Assembly (NCBI GenBank): GCA_027625915.1
Contig: JANTQA010000026.1
Coordinates: forward strand, 1,736,001-1,800,000
Source of the DNA: Anaeramoeba flamelloides
Taxonomy: Eukaryota; Metamonada; Anaeramoebidae
Direction: 5' to 3'
Length of the DNA stretch: 64,000 nucleotides
How positions within the stretch are numbered: position 1 is the stretch's first letter; the number at the start of each line of letters is the position of its first letter. This document shows positions 24,901-36,837 of this stretch, one piece after another. A program made the translations under genes and the position numbers. The notes under the pieces were generated by a model. The model worked only from the letters and a program-made list of their open reading frames with translations, did no database searches and was not told the origin of the DNA.

Positions 24901-27900
24901 ACTATTTAAAATTAGAAAAGAATTTAGATTTTCAAAGAATTTCTATTATTTTTGTTTCAAAACAAATTGTAAATAATGAATTATTTCTAAAAAAACTACA
25001 AGATCAAAGAAATACTTTTTTTAAATTTTCAAATAAAATAAATGAAAACTAAATTGATTTGATTTATTTCTTATTACAAAGCATAACACAATATAAATTA
25101 CATCTTTAATAAATTATATTATATTTCTAAAATCTCAGAAATTATAAAAAAAACACAAAAATTAAACAAATTATTTGAAAATTTTTATTATTTAAAAAAA
25201 AAAAAAAACAATTCTAATGGTAATTCTTTTCAAAAATTAAAATTATATATTTTTCTTTTCAAAAAACATTTTATTCATTATAATAGCGAATTTTCAAAAT
25301 GGTTAAAAACAATAAACTTTTTAGATTTATTATTTGGTAATAAACAGCATTCTAAAATAATAGAAAGGAGTGGAAGAGTATTAAAATTTCTTGCCATGAA
25401 TGGTGAATTTACAACAAATTATATAGATCTAATTTGGAAATCTCTTTATGGATTTCATCATTCCACCAACAAAATTTTACATAAAATAATAATTAAAATC
25501 TCAAAATATTTAAATAATGAGCTATTATTATATCTTTATTCAACAAAAATAGAAAAAATTAAAGAATGGGATCAAAGTAGTATTAAATTATTATCAGATT
25601 TTGGATTGTCTACAATTCATAAATTTCCAAATAGTATTGAAAAATTTTGGGATTTATTGATCGATAAGCAAAATAAAAATGATAATATTAAAATGGTTAC
25701 TACTGTAATTTATAAGAACGATTACAACGATAATGATATTTTTGAAAATAATGATATTAATGAAATTAAAATCGAAATTGAAAATGAAAATGAAAATGAA
25801 AATGATATTGAAATTGAAAAAGAAGATCAAAATAAGAGTGAAGATAAAAATAAAAATGAAAATCAATTAAATGTTATTCTTTTAAAAAAATTTAGTACAA
25901 TAATTTCAGGTTATTTCATGCCCAAAAAATTGAAAGTAGATTTAACAAATAGATGTTTACAATATTTTAAAGAATTTAAAAAAATTGAAAATGTAATTCC
26001 TGTATTTGGATCAATAATTTTTTCATACCATAATAATAAAACTTCTTATTTTAATCATGAAATTGATTCAGTACAAAGCATTTTAGAAACTTTAGAAAAA
26101 GACAATTCTATAATTTCTTTAATAATTTCTGAAATATGCAACTTTAAGAAACAATATAACATAGAAATAAATAAAATAAAGGACAATGAAAATATTTACA
26201 TTAATAATAATAATGATGATGATGATAATAACAATAATAATGATAATAAACAAGAAGAAATCAAAAAGGAAAATGAAAATGAAAAAAACAAAGAAATCGA
26301 AAAAGAAAATGATCAAGAACAAAAGTTGAACAAAATAAAAAAAAAATATTTACAGGGGTTAAAAATTCGATTAAATTTTTTATCAGATTTATTTGATAGC
26401 TTTGATCAAGACTTTACAACTAGCAGAATATTTCTTTTAAAGCAAACACATATTGATAAATTATGGGAGTCTCTATTCGAGAACAATAACTTTCTTGAGC
26501 AAAAAAATTTATTTTTTAAATGGTTTTTAAATTTCCAAATACCAGATGAGATTTCGATGGATTTATTTTTTAAAATTGAACAATTAGATGTAACAAAAAT
26601 GACTGTGCCTATTTTTGAATTTTATAAAAAATTAATTTATAAAGCAAATAGTATAAATTTCAAGATCGAAGGTACTTCAACTAGAAATTTTAGAGTCATT
26701 ACTTTAGACCGTGATGAATTATTAGGAGAAGATCTTTTATGGGAAATTATTTTAAATTGTGAAAATGAAAATGTTATTAATTCCGCGATAAAATTTCTAA
26801 TAAATCTGTACCATTTATCTGATGAATTAATTGATGATAATTTAGCAAATGTGAGGAACTTGTTAACTAAAAAAGCCATTGATTCTCTAATGGACAACTT
26901 CAATAATAATGATGATGAGATTAATAAAGAATTAAAATTAAATAGATCAATAGATATCCTAATAAATTTCATTGATTTGATTGAAAAAAATGTTTCGATT
27001 GAAGATTTACCATTTCAAAGGCATATCCATTCAATAAACTCAGAACCAATTCATCTTAAAATCACTGCAAAAATCGAGACAGCAATGACACCGAAAGATG
27101 GAGAAACAAAAATTTTTGAATGTAAATATAAAAAATCAAATTCAATTCAATTCGTCCGTTCAACTATAGCAAAGGAATTGGATTTTGATGAAGATTCATT
27201 ATTTTATAATACTGAAGGCGACAAATTAAATTATAAAAATAAGGATAAAACAATAAACGAAGTCGATTTGAAGGATAACCAAGAAATAATGGTAATAGCA
27301 AATTATCCCATTCCATATATGGAAAATAATAATGAGAAATATGAGAAGGAGAAATTATTGAAAAGGGAATTGTTACCAAGTTTCATATTAAGTAAATATT
27401 CTGAAAAGTTATTTTCATTTTTAGAAAATAGTTCGTTACAGTTAATACAAAAAATTTGGGAATTGCTTTTAAAATTACCAACTGACGAAAAGCAATATTC
27501 GATAATATTCAATTTTTTTAATAATTCCAACAATGAAACGATCAATAATGATGATCAAAATGAAAGTAAAGAAATTAAATTAAGAAATCTTTTTAATTTA
27601 AAATCAATTTATAAATTATTGTATAATCTACAAATAATTTTAGGAATCATCCAATTGAAAAACAAAAAATCAAAATTGTGGATTAATGATTTTTTAACCA
27701 ACAACGGGCTAAAAATTATAGTTTCACTGCAAATCGATATTATTAATTTTATTATTAACAAAAAAAACATTTTTGAAAATAAATTTATTTATTTAGATTG
27801 CTTAAATTTAATATTAAAATTAATTACGGTTTTAATCAATTTGAAATTAACATTAGCAAATAATACCAAAAGAAATTTAATTTTAAATTTAATGGATCTG

Positions 27901-30900
27901 ATTAATGATTGTTCAATTGATAATAATGATAATTTAAAGCTAATTAATTCTCAAATTGCTTTACAATCTATCCAACTAATTAATATTTTAAATGCGCCAG
28001 AAATTATTTTAGAATATCAAAAAATGGATCAATGGTTAAAAAATACTTTGTTAACTACAATAAACGAAAATATCAGTCGTTCTATTTCTAATGAGTTTTT
28101 AAAGATTTTAAAATATACCAAAAATTTAAATTTCCATTCCTTTTTATTTAAAAAATTAATATTATTTTTCAAAAAAATTGAAAAAGATCAAAACAAATTA
28201 AAAAATAGATCAAAATTCTTTTTTTCCTTATTTTTGCCAATTTTACAAGAAAATTTAATTAATTTAACAAATGAAAACAATGAAATAATTATTAAAGAAA
28301 TTTCAAATATTTTTTATTCATGTATTAAATTTATAAAAAATAAGCAAATTATTGAAAATTGGAATAATTTAAATCAAATAAATGATCAAACATTAATAGG
28401 AAGTATACAAATTTTAACAATATTAATTTCCTATTTAAATAATTCTAACTTAAATATTAACCAAATTATTACACATTTCAATAATAAAATAGAAAAAAAT
28501 CCAGAGATCATAAAAAATGAAAAACATAAAAGCAAAGGGAATGTAAAAGAAAAGCAGAACGAAACAGAAAAAAAAGAAAATGAAGGAAAGAATGAAAATG
28601 AAAATGAAAATGAAAATCCAAATAAAAAAGATAATCAAGAAAAATATAAAATTGAAGAAAATTTGGTTGAATATTTATTAAATAACTGTTTATTCACTTT
28701 CTCAAAATCAAGTGCAAATTCCAAAAAAAAAAATTTATTACCAAAATGTAAATCTAATTTATCCCAAGATAAAACATATCAGCTATTAATTGAATTATCA
28801 AAATTGTCAAAAGAAAATTTTTTAAAAATTTTGAATCGAATCCTTTTTGAAATTAATAAAATTCCCAAAATCGATACCTGGTATTATAACTCTGAAGAAA
28901 ATTTACGATCAAACCTTGGCTATGCTGGCTTAAGAAATTTTGGATCCACTTGCTATATGAATTCTTTATTACAACAATTATTTCAAATTCCCGATTTCAG
29001 AGATCTATTATTAAATATTAATGTTGATGAGAAAAAAAAAACAAAAGATAATATTTTTTATCAGATGCAATTGATCTTCGCAAACATGTTACATTCAAGA
29101 AAAAAAATCGTTAGCACAAGTGGCTTAATCGGTGCTTGGAGAGATTGGGAAGGGCAGCCATTAAACCCGAGAATTCAACAGGACGCTGGTGAGTTTTTAT
29201 CGATGCTATTTGATAAACTTGAAACGGAATTAAATAATATGGAAAATAAAAATAATGAGAATGAGAATGAGAGCATTGGTAATAAAAGTAATTTTTTAAA
29301 AGAGTTATTTGGTGGTGAAACAGCGAATCAAATCATTGCAATAAATCACCCTGATGTGAAATCCGAAAGAATCGAAACCTTTTTTAATTTACAAGTTGAC
29401 GTAACTGCAAATGGGAACCTAGAAGATTCCTTTGAAAAATATATTGAAGGGGAAAAATTAATTGGTGAAAATCAGTATTACTCTGAGCAATTAGAAAAAA
29501 AAATTGATGCCTTAAAGCGTTGCTGTTTAAGAAAATTGCCAAAAAATTTGATAATCAATTTAAAAAGATTCAAATATGATTTAATTAGGGGTAGAAGATT
29601 TAAAGTAAATGATAAATGTACTTTCCCAATGAAAATAAATTTAAAAAAATATACTCTTGAAGGAATCGAAGAATTGGAAAATCAAAAAAAAATGAAAAAG
29701 AATGAACAGAATGTAAATAAGAATCAAAATAAGAATAAAAATCAAACTGAAAAAAATAAAAACATTATTAATAAATATTATGATTATGAATTAGTTGGAA
29801 TTATTCGACATACGGGATCTTCAGCATCGGGTCATTATATTTCATTTATCAAAGAAAGAGACAATGTTGATGAAAAAGATTCATGGCTAAAATTTGATGA
29901 CAGGAATGTCGAAAAATTTAATTCGAAATTAATACCTGAACAATGCTTTGGTGGTAAATTAGATTGGCAAAATTCGAATTGGTATAATGATTCTAATAAA
30001 AAAAATTATTCGGCCTATATGCTATTTTATCAAAGAATTGATGTCAAACCCAGTAAAAAAATTTTTAAAAAAAATGATTTTCAATTAACCTTAAAAAAGC
30101 AAATTTGCCAAGAGAATTCTAATTTTTTGTTATTACAATCCTTTTTTACTCAGAATTTTTTTAATTTTTTATTTAATTTATTAAATATTAAAGTAAATCA
30201 ATTAACTACTGACACACATACATTTACTACCAATAATAAATATATTGATAATAAGAATGAGGATGAAGTTGAAAATGAAAATGGGAATGAGAAAGATAAA
30301 GAATTTATACAACTAAAAAGAAATGAGAGCGACGATGAAATGTTAATTAGTATTTTTGATCTAAGTATAAATTTTATTACTAATTTTTTATTCCATTCAA
30401 CTCTGAAAAAAGATTTTTCGAAGTGGAGTAAATTATTAATTCAATTAATGGAAAAAAATAATAAATGCTGTATAAGTTTTTTTAATTATTGCTTGCTAGA
30501 TAAAGATAATTGGATAAATAATATTTTTTATGATTGTCCAAATATTGAATTATGGGAACAATCACCTCAATTAATTATAAATGCTTTTAAAATTTTACTT
30601 GTCAACAATGATATCAGTAGTGGCAGTAATAGTAATAAAGTCATTCCAAATAACGAAATAGATTTAATGAAAATGGATCTTAATGAAATGAAAAAAAGAA
30701 CATTATTATACGACGATATTGATTTTGCAAATCTTGAAAAAAATGCATTAAATGGAATTTATACTCAAATTACTCAAAAAATGGTAAATTTGCCAAAATT
30801 TAAACCAAAGTCTTTATCAATCCAATTTTTAAATAAAATAATTACTCTATTTCCTCCAACTTCAAAAGAAATTTCTAATTTACCCAGTTATCTATTTTTA

Positions 30901-33900
30901 ATTTCCGAATTAATTTTAATTGGCCCTTTAATTAGGGAATATTTACTAAACATTAATTTTATATCCGCTTTAATTGATTGGTATCTCATTTTTGATTCGC
31001 CCTTGCGATCAAATACAAATAATAATGATCCTAATTATGGTAATAACTTTTTAATATTTGGTGGAATGATCATGAATACACCATTTCAATCAAATTATGA
31101 CAACAATTATTTAATAAATAAGTTAGAAAATTTACCCATTGTTTTGTATAATTTATTAAAATTTATTAAAATTAATGATTATTTTCTCCCCTTTGAAATT
31201 CAAGAAGATAATACCGCTTTAAATGAGAAAATAAACATTATTAATAAATCTATCAACAAAACAAAAGATAAATTGAAACAATTGGAAAAAGATCTTAAAA
31301 ATTTAAATGTTCAATTGGATGTTTCAAATGAAAAATTACAATATTATCATCATGAAATGAAAAAAATCCCAAAACCAACTTCTAATAAAAAAAGAAAAAA
31401 GTATATTAAAAGTGAAGAGAAAAGGGAGAATGAAGAGAAGAAAAAAGAAGAAGTTAATGAAAAAGGAAATGAAGGAAATGAAGGAAATGAAAATGAAAAT
31501 GAAAAGGAAAAAGGAAATGAAAATGAAAATGAAAAAACAAAAACAGAAAAAGAGAACAAAGCAAACATAGAAATTGATCAAGAAGAAAATACAAAGAAAA
31601 AAGAAAAAGAAAAAAATTATGAAATTAAAAAAAAAAGGTATAAAATCCGAAAAAGAATGCAAAATTACAAAAATAAAAAAAATAGAATCAAATCAAAAAT
31701 CAAAGCTTATGAAAGACATCAAACCAGAAAAAACACTAATGTAAAAAATTGGTTAAATACCATTGAAAAAATACAATTAGACATAGCAAATAATGATAAA
31801 TTTTTAATTAGTTATAATCAAAATAATTTACTTACAAAACAAAATTTACATATATTTAAACTGGATCATTATTTATTATTAAAATCAAATTTTCTTAATA
31901 AATTAATTTCTGATGGTTTAAATATTCAAATCTCTGGAAAAATATTAAAACAGCTCTGTTTAAATAATATTTTATTATTTAAAAAAATAAGTAACAAAGT
32001 TATTCAAAAAATAATTGATTCCCAACAGCGAAATCTTTCAAAATACTTTGGTATTCTTAGAGAATTTTTATTAATTGAAGATCAGAATAATCAGAACCTT
32101 TGGGATAATTTTAATTGGCTAATTAATTATTTTGTCAATGAAATTCAAAAAAATTTACAAGAATATTCAATAATTACTAATTCATTAGAATTTATAAAAG
32201 ATGTTATCAAAGAACAGCCACATATTTTGACTTGGTTTTCAAACAATAAACAATTATGGCTTTATGATTTTTTAATTGACAATGCATCTGATAAAGCCAG
32301 GGAAATTGCACTGCATATCATTAAACAAATAATTGGTGATTCAATAAAAGATATTAATAAGTCGACAATAGCCAAATATAATAAAAAGATTCAAAGAGAA
32401 AAAGAGTTGAAAAAAGAAAAAATAAGAAAAATGGAAATAGATAAAAAGGAAGAAGAAAAAAAACAAAAGGAAAAGGAAAAGGAAAAGGAAAAAGAAGAAA
32501 AAAAGGAAAATGGAAAAGAAAAAGAAGAAGTTAATGAAAAAGAAAAGGAAAAAGATATAGATCTTGAAAAAGATAATGAAAAAGATAATGAAATTAAAAA
32601 TGAAAATGGAATTAAAAAGGAAGAGAAAGAAGAAAAAATTGAAGAAGAAATGCAAACAGATAAAAAGAAAGAAGAAAAAAAACGAAATGGGAAAGAAAGG
32701 GAAGCGGAAAATGAAGCTTTAGTGATTTTCAAGATTTTATTAAAATTTTTATCAAAAATTTTTTATGATAATATTTATCAAGATATTGATCAAGAAGAAG
32801 AAGAATCTTTTTCTTCTGTGAGAACAGCAAATTTTTTCAAATTCCAACAATATTTTCTTTGTTTACAATACTATTTTGAAAAAAAGCCAATACTCATAGC
32901 AGAATTTTATAAAAAATTTGAATATTTTTGGCAAATATTATTAGCCATAAATGAAAAAAGACTTCGTAAAGATAACAATTTTCAAAATGCAATTCTTTTA
33001 TTAAAAACATGTTTGATTAACACCAAATCAACCAAAAGTTCCAAGGGAAACTATGGTTACAAAATTATGAAAAATATACTAACTTCAAAAGAAAGATCAA
33101 AAGAATTAATAAATTTCTTTATTAGAGTTGAATATATTGATGACAATTACACGATCTTTGAAAATACTTGTTTAAATTGGTTTCAAATTCTTAATTTGTT
33201 ACTCAGTAAATCAAAAAAATTTGAAAATATTTTCAAAACTTCTAAAAATTTGAAATATATTATTGGTAAAATCTTGATTGGCACAAGAGAAAAAAATAAT
33301 TGTTCAAAAATTATTATTCAATGGATCAAAAAATTTTCTAAGAATCATCATTCTTTTAGAAAAAGGGTTCAAAATATATTGTTTGAATCAAAATACTATT
33401 ATGCGCCAGAGGGCGTTATACTTGAATTGCTTGGTTATATAATAATCGACGATCAGGATAAAAAAAACATGTGTGTCCATAATTACCATGAGAACTTAAC
33501 AAAAATTTTTTTACAAAAAATACAATATTTACAAACCGATTTAATTTATCATTCGGAATCAAAAGAAAAAAAAATTAAGGAGAAAATTGATGAAATAACA
33601 CAATATTTTACAAAATTAAATCTAGTTATAGATTGGTTACAAAATCAAGAATTAATTAAAAATAATGAGAAGGGGAGTGATAAAAATGAGAATAAAAATG
33701 AAAATGAAAATGAGAATGGGAATGAAAATGAAAATGAAAATGGAAATGAGAAACAAAATTACAATAAAAGCCTAAACAAAAATAAAAATAGAGAAAGAGA
33801 GACAATCGAATGGAAAACTAGAGACAAATTATTTGCACATTTAATAAACTTTGTTATCTTACTTTCGGAAAATTTACCAAACATTTCAATTTTATTCTTT

Positions 33901-34644
33901 AAATATGTAAAAGAAAACCTTTTTCATAGAATTTCCGATATTGGTATTCAAAAATCACTTTCATTATTATCTAAGGAATTTCAACTTATAATCAGTGATG
34001 ATAATTATAATAATTCAAGAAAAAATGTTTTCTGTTCTTCGATTTCATATTTTATGAAAATTAAAGAAAATCAATTTTTTATCATAAAAATTTTAAATAG
34101 AGGACTAAAAAGTGAGATCAATAAATCCCGGGTTAATGCGCTGAGATTTTGTTTAATTTATATGATAATGACACTCGACTCGATAGAATTTAATAACGTT
34201 CTAAATTTCCAATTTATAGAATGTATAAAAAAAAATCCAAATGAAATTAAAGAATTATCCAAAAAATCCGAGCCTGAAAAATATTTAATTAAGACATTAA
34301 CTTTTTTAAATCGTGAAAATATACAAAATGTTTGGACCCAGTTATGTTCTTTCCTTTCAGTTTATTTACAACAAATGGATGCACTGTCTTTCATCACTAA
34401 TGTTTTCCAACCAGTTTTAAATAATCATATTCTTATTGCAAAGAAGCCTTCACAAGAATTGCAATCAAGATTGATTGCAATACACACTATTTTACAATTT
34501 GAAAATTTTAAAATTCTTTTAATTACCTCAATTGAAAATTTAATGGAAAAACTAATACAGTTCCAAGATCATTCAAATCGTTGGCAAAATTCACACAATA
34601 TTAACCAGTTAATAGAGCAAATAATCGGAAGGTTATTGGGTTAA
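18250..34644 (+). CDS. Giant USP9X/USP24/USP34-like ubiquitin-specific protease, four exons
   Basis: Cysteine deubiquitinase that removes ubiquitin from substrates. Exons: 18250-18687, 18808-18957, 22103-22626 and 25287-34644. Each junction is GT-AG and phases agree (0, 0, 2), giving 3489 aa, in the size range of the USP9X family. The N-terminal helical region matches USP9X in order: an IPLFRMITKIF segment, a GFESILKLI segment, then EFSKWLKTINFLDLLFG...YIDLIWKSL. A ubiquitin-like domain lies at about 957-1045. The catalytic domain at about 1580-1956 has Cys1593 (NFGSTCYMNS), His1887 (SGHYISF) and Asp1908/1909 (KFDDRNV). A charged coiled coil lies at about 2350-2400, followed by a long helical tail. 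Low-complexity E/N/K inserts interrupt it repeatedly. The CxxC pairs of the finger subdomain are absent. Introns 2 and 3 hold transposon debris. Family assignment is firm; the first exon and true start are less so. Confidence 0.88.
18688..18807 (+). other. USP intron 1 (120 bp, frame-preserving)
   Basis: Starts GTATTC and ends TTTAAAG; it is T-rich and exactly 40 codons long with no stop in frame. If not spliced it would insert a strongly hydrophobic run (VFILFLIYLINNYFF, then more) between NLLNEK and DTYDSEYF. Removal joins sequence that fits a cytosolic USP9X-like head better, so I treat it as an intron. Retention would make a membrane-anchored form. Confidence 0.65.
19512..20002. mobile_element. 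MITE family B (copy 1), CCGGAC-type TIR
   Basis: Left end: GGGAAAAAAATACCGGAC. Right end: the inverse, closing with GTCCGGTATTTTTTTCACTGC. Inverted arms continue through ATCCC-ACAAGATTTTTAATTGTG and AATATTAGTAAAATT (about 75 bp). TA lies at both edges, consistent with the Tc1/mariner TA target. A second copy in the opposite orientation lies at 37983-38474 and matches throughout the interior (for example AGTTGATCAACATTAGGCTATC on one strand of each). The 92-codon frame inside (19560-19838, minus) is not kept open in the other copy, so I do not call a protein. Confidence 0.85.
20901..21340. repeat. Hairpin-rich repeat family E (copy 1)
   Basis: Bounded by inverted ends: CTTCAAGTGCCTAGGTTTTC on the left and CCTAGGTACTTGAAG on the right. 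Inside, a near-perfect hairpin has arms at about 20972-21034 and 21067-21129 (core TTCTAGGTTTTTTTGAG). It is followed by about four tandem diverged units, each carrying AATAGAAAACTCAAAAAAACCTA or a close variant. The left motif GTGCCTTCAAGTGCC also occurs tandemly at 20901-20947. It has no coding capacity. A relative sits in the next intron at about 24.3-24.5 kb. Confidence 0.75.
21911..21944. repeat. (AC)17 microsatellite
   Basis: An uninterrupted AC dinucleotide run in USP intron 2, followed within 40 bp by TA-rich and GTATAT/GTGTAT-type imperfect repeats. It is non-coding and likely length-variable. Confidence 0.95.
22855..23045. repeat. Fold-back element in USP intron 3
   Basis: Inverted arms of about 55 bp share TTTTTTGATAAAAAT-G-TTTTT-GGAGATA, at about 22865-22910 and the inverse at about 22990-23030. 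The centre contains ACAAACCCCCTTCAATT. It has no coding content. No second copy was noticed in this window. Confidence 0.55.
23320..24290 (+). mobile_element. Decayed LINE (non-LTR) reverse-transcriptase fragment
   Basis: In several shifting frames the plus strand spells reverse-transcriptase hallmarks in the correct order: EFFVVTIDIKKFFDTI (motif A) near 23338-23384, QSTPLSPLLFAF (motif B) near 23493-23528, and VQMFADNLILIM (motif C, FADN in place of F/YADD) near 23575-23610. Further down, QLFYGLIFLF (about 23884) matches the SQLLYGLELF segment of the other LINE at 43.16 kb. Frames are broken by many stops and shifts, so it is dead. It is inserted in USP intron 3 in the sense orientation. 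The 5' part with the endonuclease is not recognisable. Confidence 0.8.
24318..24505. repeat. Hairpin repeat family E (copy 2)
   Basis: Begins GTGCCTTCAAGTGCCTAAG, as in the copy at 20.9 kb. It contains a hairpin whose arms read TAATTTTTGAAATAAAACG and its inverse (about 24418-24505), flanked by CCTAGGC and ACCTATCGG. It immediately follows the LINE remnant in USP intron 3, so it could be a LINE tail structure or an independent insertion. Confidence 0.55.
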
Positions 34645-34677
34645 TATTGATTGTTTGATTAATAAAATAATAAAATC

Positions 34678-34710
<33 letters not shown>

Positions 34711-36507
34711 TTTGGAATATTTTAAATTTATTAATTTAAAATTGTTGTATTTGTTGATAAAAATTAAAACCTAAATTACTTTTTGAAAGAGATATGAATA
34801 GATTTACTGATACTGATTTTACTGAATGGTGCTACAAAGAAAACAGTATTGTTTACCTATCTAGTAAATTATTATTTGTATAATACTCGAACGAAAAAAA
34901 ATAATAATATAGTTGATTTCAAATCAAATTAAGGTGAATTTTTTCGAGCATCTTGAAATTGAAAAATAATATTATAAAAATAATAATACTATTTAAAAAA
35001 ACAATTACAACATGTTATAAATGTTGTAAAGGTGTTATAAACTTTTAAAAATTTATAAAATTTTATAATAACAACTTTTATAACATTTATGTTTGTTATA
35101 AAATGTGTTATAAAAATTTGTAACATGTGATAAACTTGTTTTAATAATATTTTTTAAATAAATAGAGAAAAAATTCATCATATAAAGGGAAATTTCGTTA
35201 TAAAAATGTTATATAGATTTGATATTTTTTTTTTTTTTTATTAAGTTCATAAAACCAAACTTATTTTAGAATATTATCTTCAGAAATGAATTATTAACTT
35301 TTTAAAAAGCTTGATCCATTTTTCTCATTTTTGAAAAAGTTCAAAATTCTATATATTACTGTTTTATTTCAAAAAAAAATTATTTTCAACCAAAAAGAAA
35401 GAAATTATATTATTTGTGTATAGAAAGTGTACAAAAATGGTTATTAAAATTACATGTTTTGAAATGACTTGATACTCAAAATAAGAAGAATTCAATAATT
35501 GTTTTTATGTAAAAAAAAAATAATTTCTTTTTTTTTTATTTTTTTATTATTGAAAAGGTGGAAATTCCACTCTGGGTAAACGAATATTTAAATTTCCTTT
35601 CACAAATTTAAGTGTAATGTTTTAGATTCCATAACTGAAAAAAAAAAAAAAATTATTGTTAAACTGAACAAAATATAAGTACTTGATTTGGTTTCATTTT
35701 ATTTTTTGTTAATCAAAAAAAAATAGAGAAAAACAGCAATGTCTTTAAGAAAAAAATTTAGCCTCCAAAATACTTTTATTATAACTGAAAAATTCAACTT
35801 GGAATGAAAATATAAATTTATTCATTTGATTGTTATTAATTAATAATTAATAACTGAATCATAATTATTCCAGTGAATATATAATATACCCAAAGTTTTA
35901 GAAGTATCAATCAATTTTTCTATTATTTCTCTATTTGTATATATGTGTTGTTTATTGCCTTTTTGTTTTCCAGTATGATCCCTTTTACAAAATGAAAATT
36001 ATAAATATTTATCTATTTTTTTGAAGGTATAAATTATAGTTATAATACGACAAATAATTTCACAGATTCGGAGATTGGATGAAATATGGCCATATATTTA
36101 ACATTTTTTATTTTTTAAAAGGGAAAATATTGAAAGGTATGATGAGAAAACTTAGGTATGAACTATAGAGTATATTTTTGACGATTCTTTCCTAAGTTTG
36201 TTCTTTTTTTAAAAAAATGGGTAAAATCGACAAATACTTTTAATATTATTAGGATGGAAATTTTATCAAATTTTTCTTTTTTTTTATGGTTGGTAATTGA
36301 ACAATTAAAACTGTTTCATTTAATAATTTTATTTCAAAAAAAAAAAAATAATAACTTTTCTCAGACAACGTATTTAAATAATAACAGTCGGTTATCAATA
36401 GAGTATTTAAAAAAAAATTACTTCATCTTTTAAATTTAAAAATATTTAATTGATTGTTGTAATTAAAATAAAAAGATCTGTTTTTTGGGATCTTTAAAGT
36501 ATTATTT
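34645..36507. other. Spacer downstream of the USP gene
   Basis: The USP 3' flank has AATAAAATAATAAAATCC then a 24-base T run at about 34679-34704. A cluster of TGTTATAAA and TTTATAACA words occupies about 34995-35140 (listed separately). No gene is recognised. Confidence 0.5.
34995..35140. repeat. Cluster of TGTTATAAA-type inverted and direct repeats
   Basis: At least six copies of GTTATAAA or its inverse occur in 145 bp, with ACATGTTATAAATGTTG at one end and TTTGTAACATGTGATAAA at the other, giving an imperfect fold-back. It is probably an old small inverted-repeat element. It lies 350 bp downstream of the USP stop, so a transcript-end structure is also possible. Confidence 0.5.
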
Positions 36508-36711
36508 CCAGTATAAAAGCAAAAAATGGACATTTTTTTGCCATTTTTTTAAATTGGTTTGTTTGAAATATCTTTGAGTTAATAGTTGAACCAAGTATTT
36601 GGCTAGGTTTGAATAGTAATATTTTTTACATTTCGGGCAACGCTTTATTTATGGGGTTTTTGAAAAGGGAGATTGAAAAAAAAATGACCATTTTTTGCTT
36701 TTATATGGTGC
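36508..36711. mobile_element. Short MITE, TIR CAGTATAAAAGCAAAAAATGG
   Basis: About 30-bp terminal inverted repeats: CCAGTATAAAAGCAAAAAAT on the left, and ATTTTTTGCTTTTATATGGTG on the right as its inverse, around a 140-bp centre without coding capacity. The superfamily is undetermined. Confidence 0.7.
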
Positions 36712-36837
36712 TATTGCTTTAAAAATTAAATGATTGAATTATTTTTATTGTATTTTTCAAATAAGGTTAAAAGTTCAATGTTATTTATTAAGTTGGGATC
36801 TAGTAAATTAATAATAGTGGAGTGCTAATTAAGAAAC

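Larger units (their letters stand above)
22627..25286 (+). other. USP intron 3 (about 2.7 kb)
   Basis: Donor GTAAGC follows ...SPFIPI plus two bases; acceptor ATTATAATAG precedes the single base that completes the codon, giving ...PFIPINEFSKWLKT. This restores continuous similarity to the USP9X head and is why I choose it over other AGs. Inside are a fold-back element, a decayed LINE and an E-family hairpin. The 63-codon frame at 24861-25052 is intronic and out of frame with the next exon. Confidence 0.78.

Noticed and set aside
24861-25052. 63-codon frame just upstream of the large USP exon
   Set aside because: It is out of frame with the USP exon, begins with poly-Phe, and lies within intron 3 once the phase-consistent junction 22626/25287 is used.
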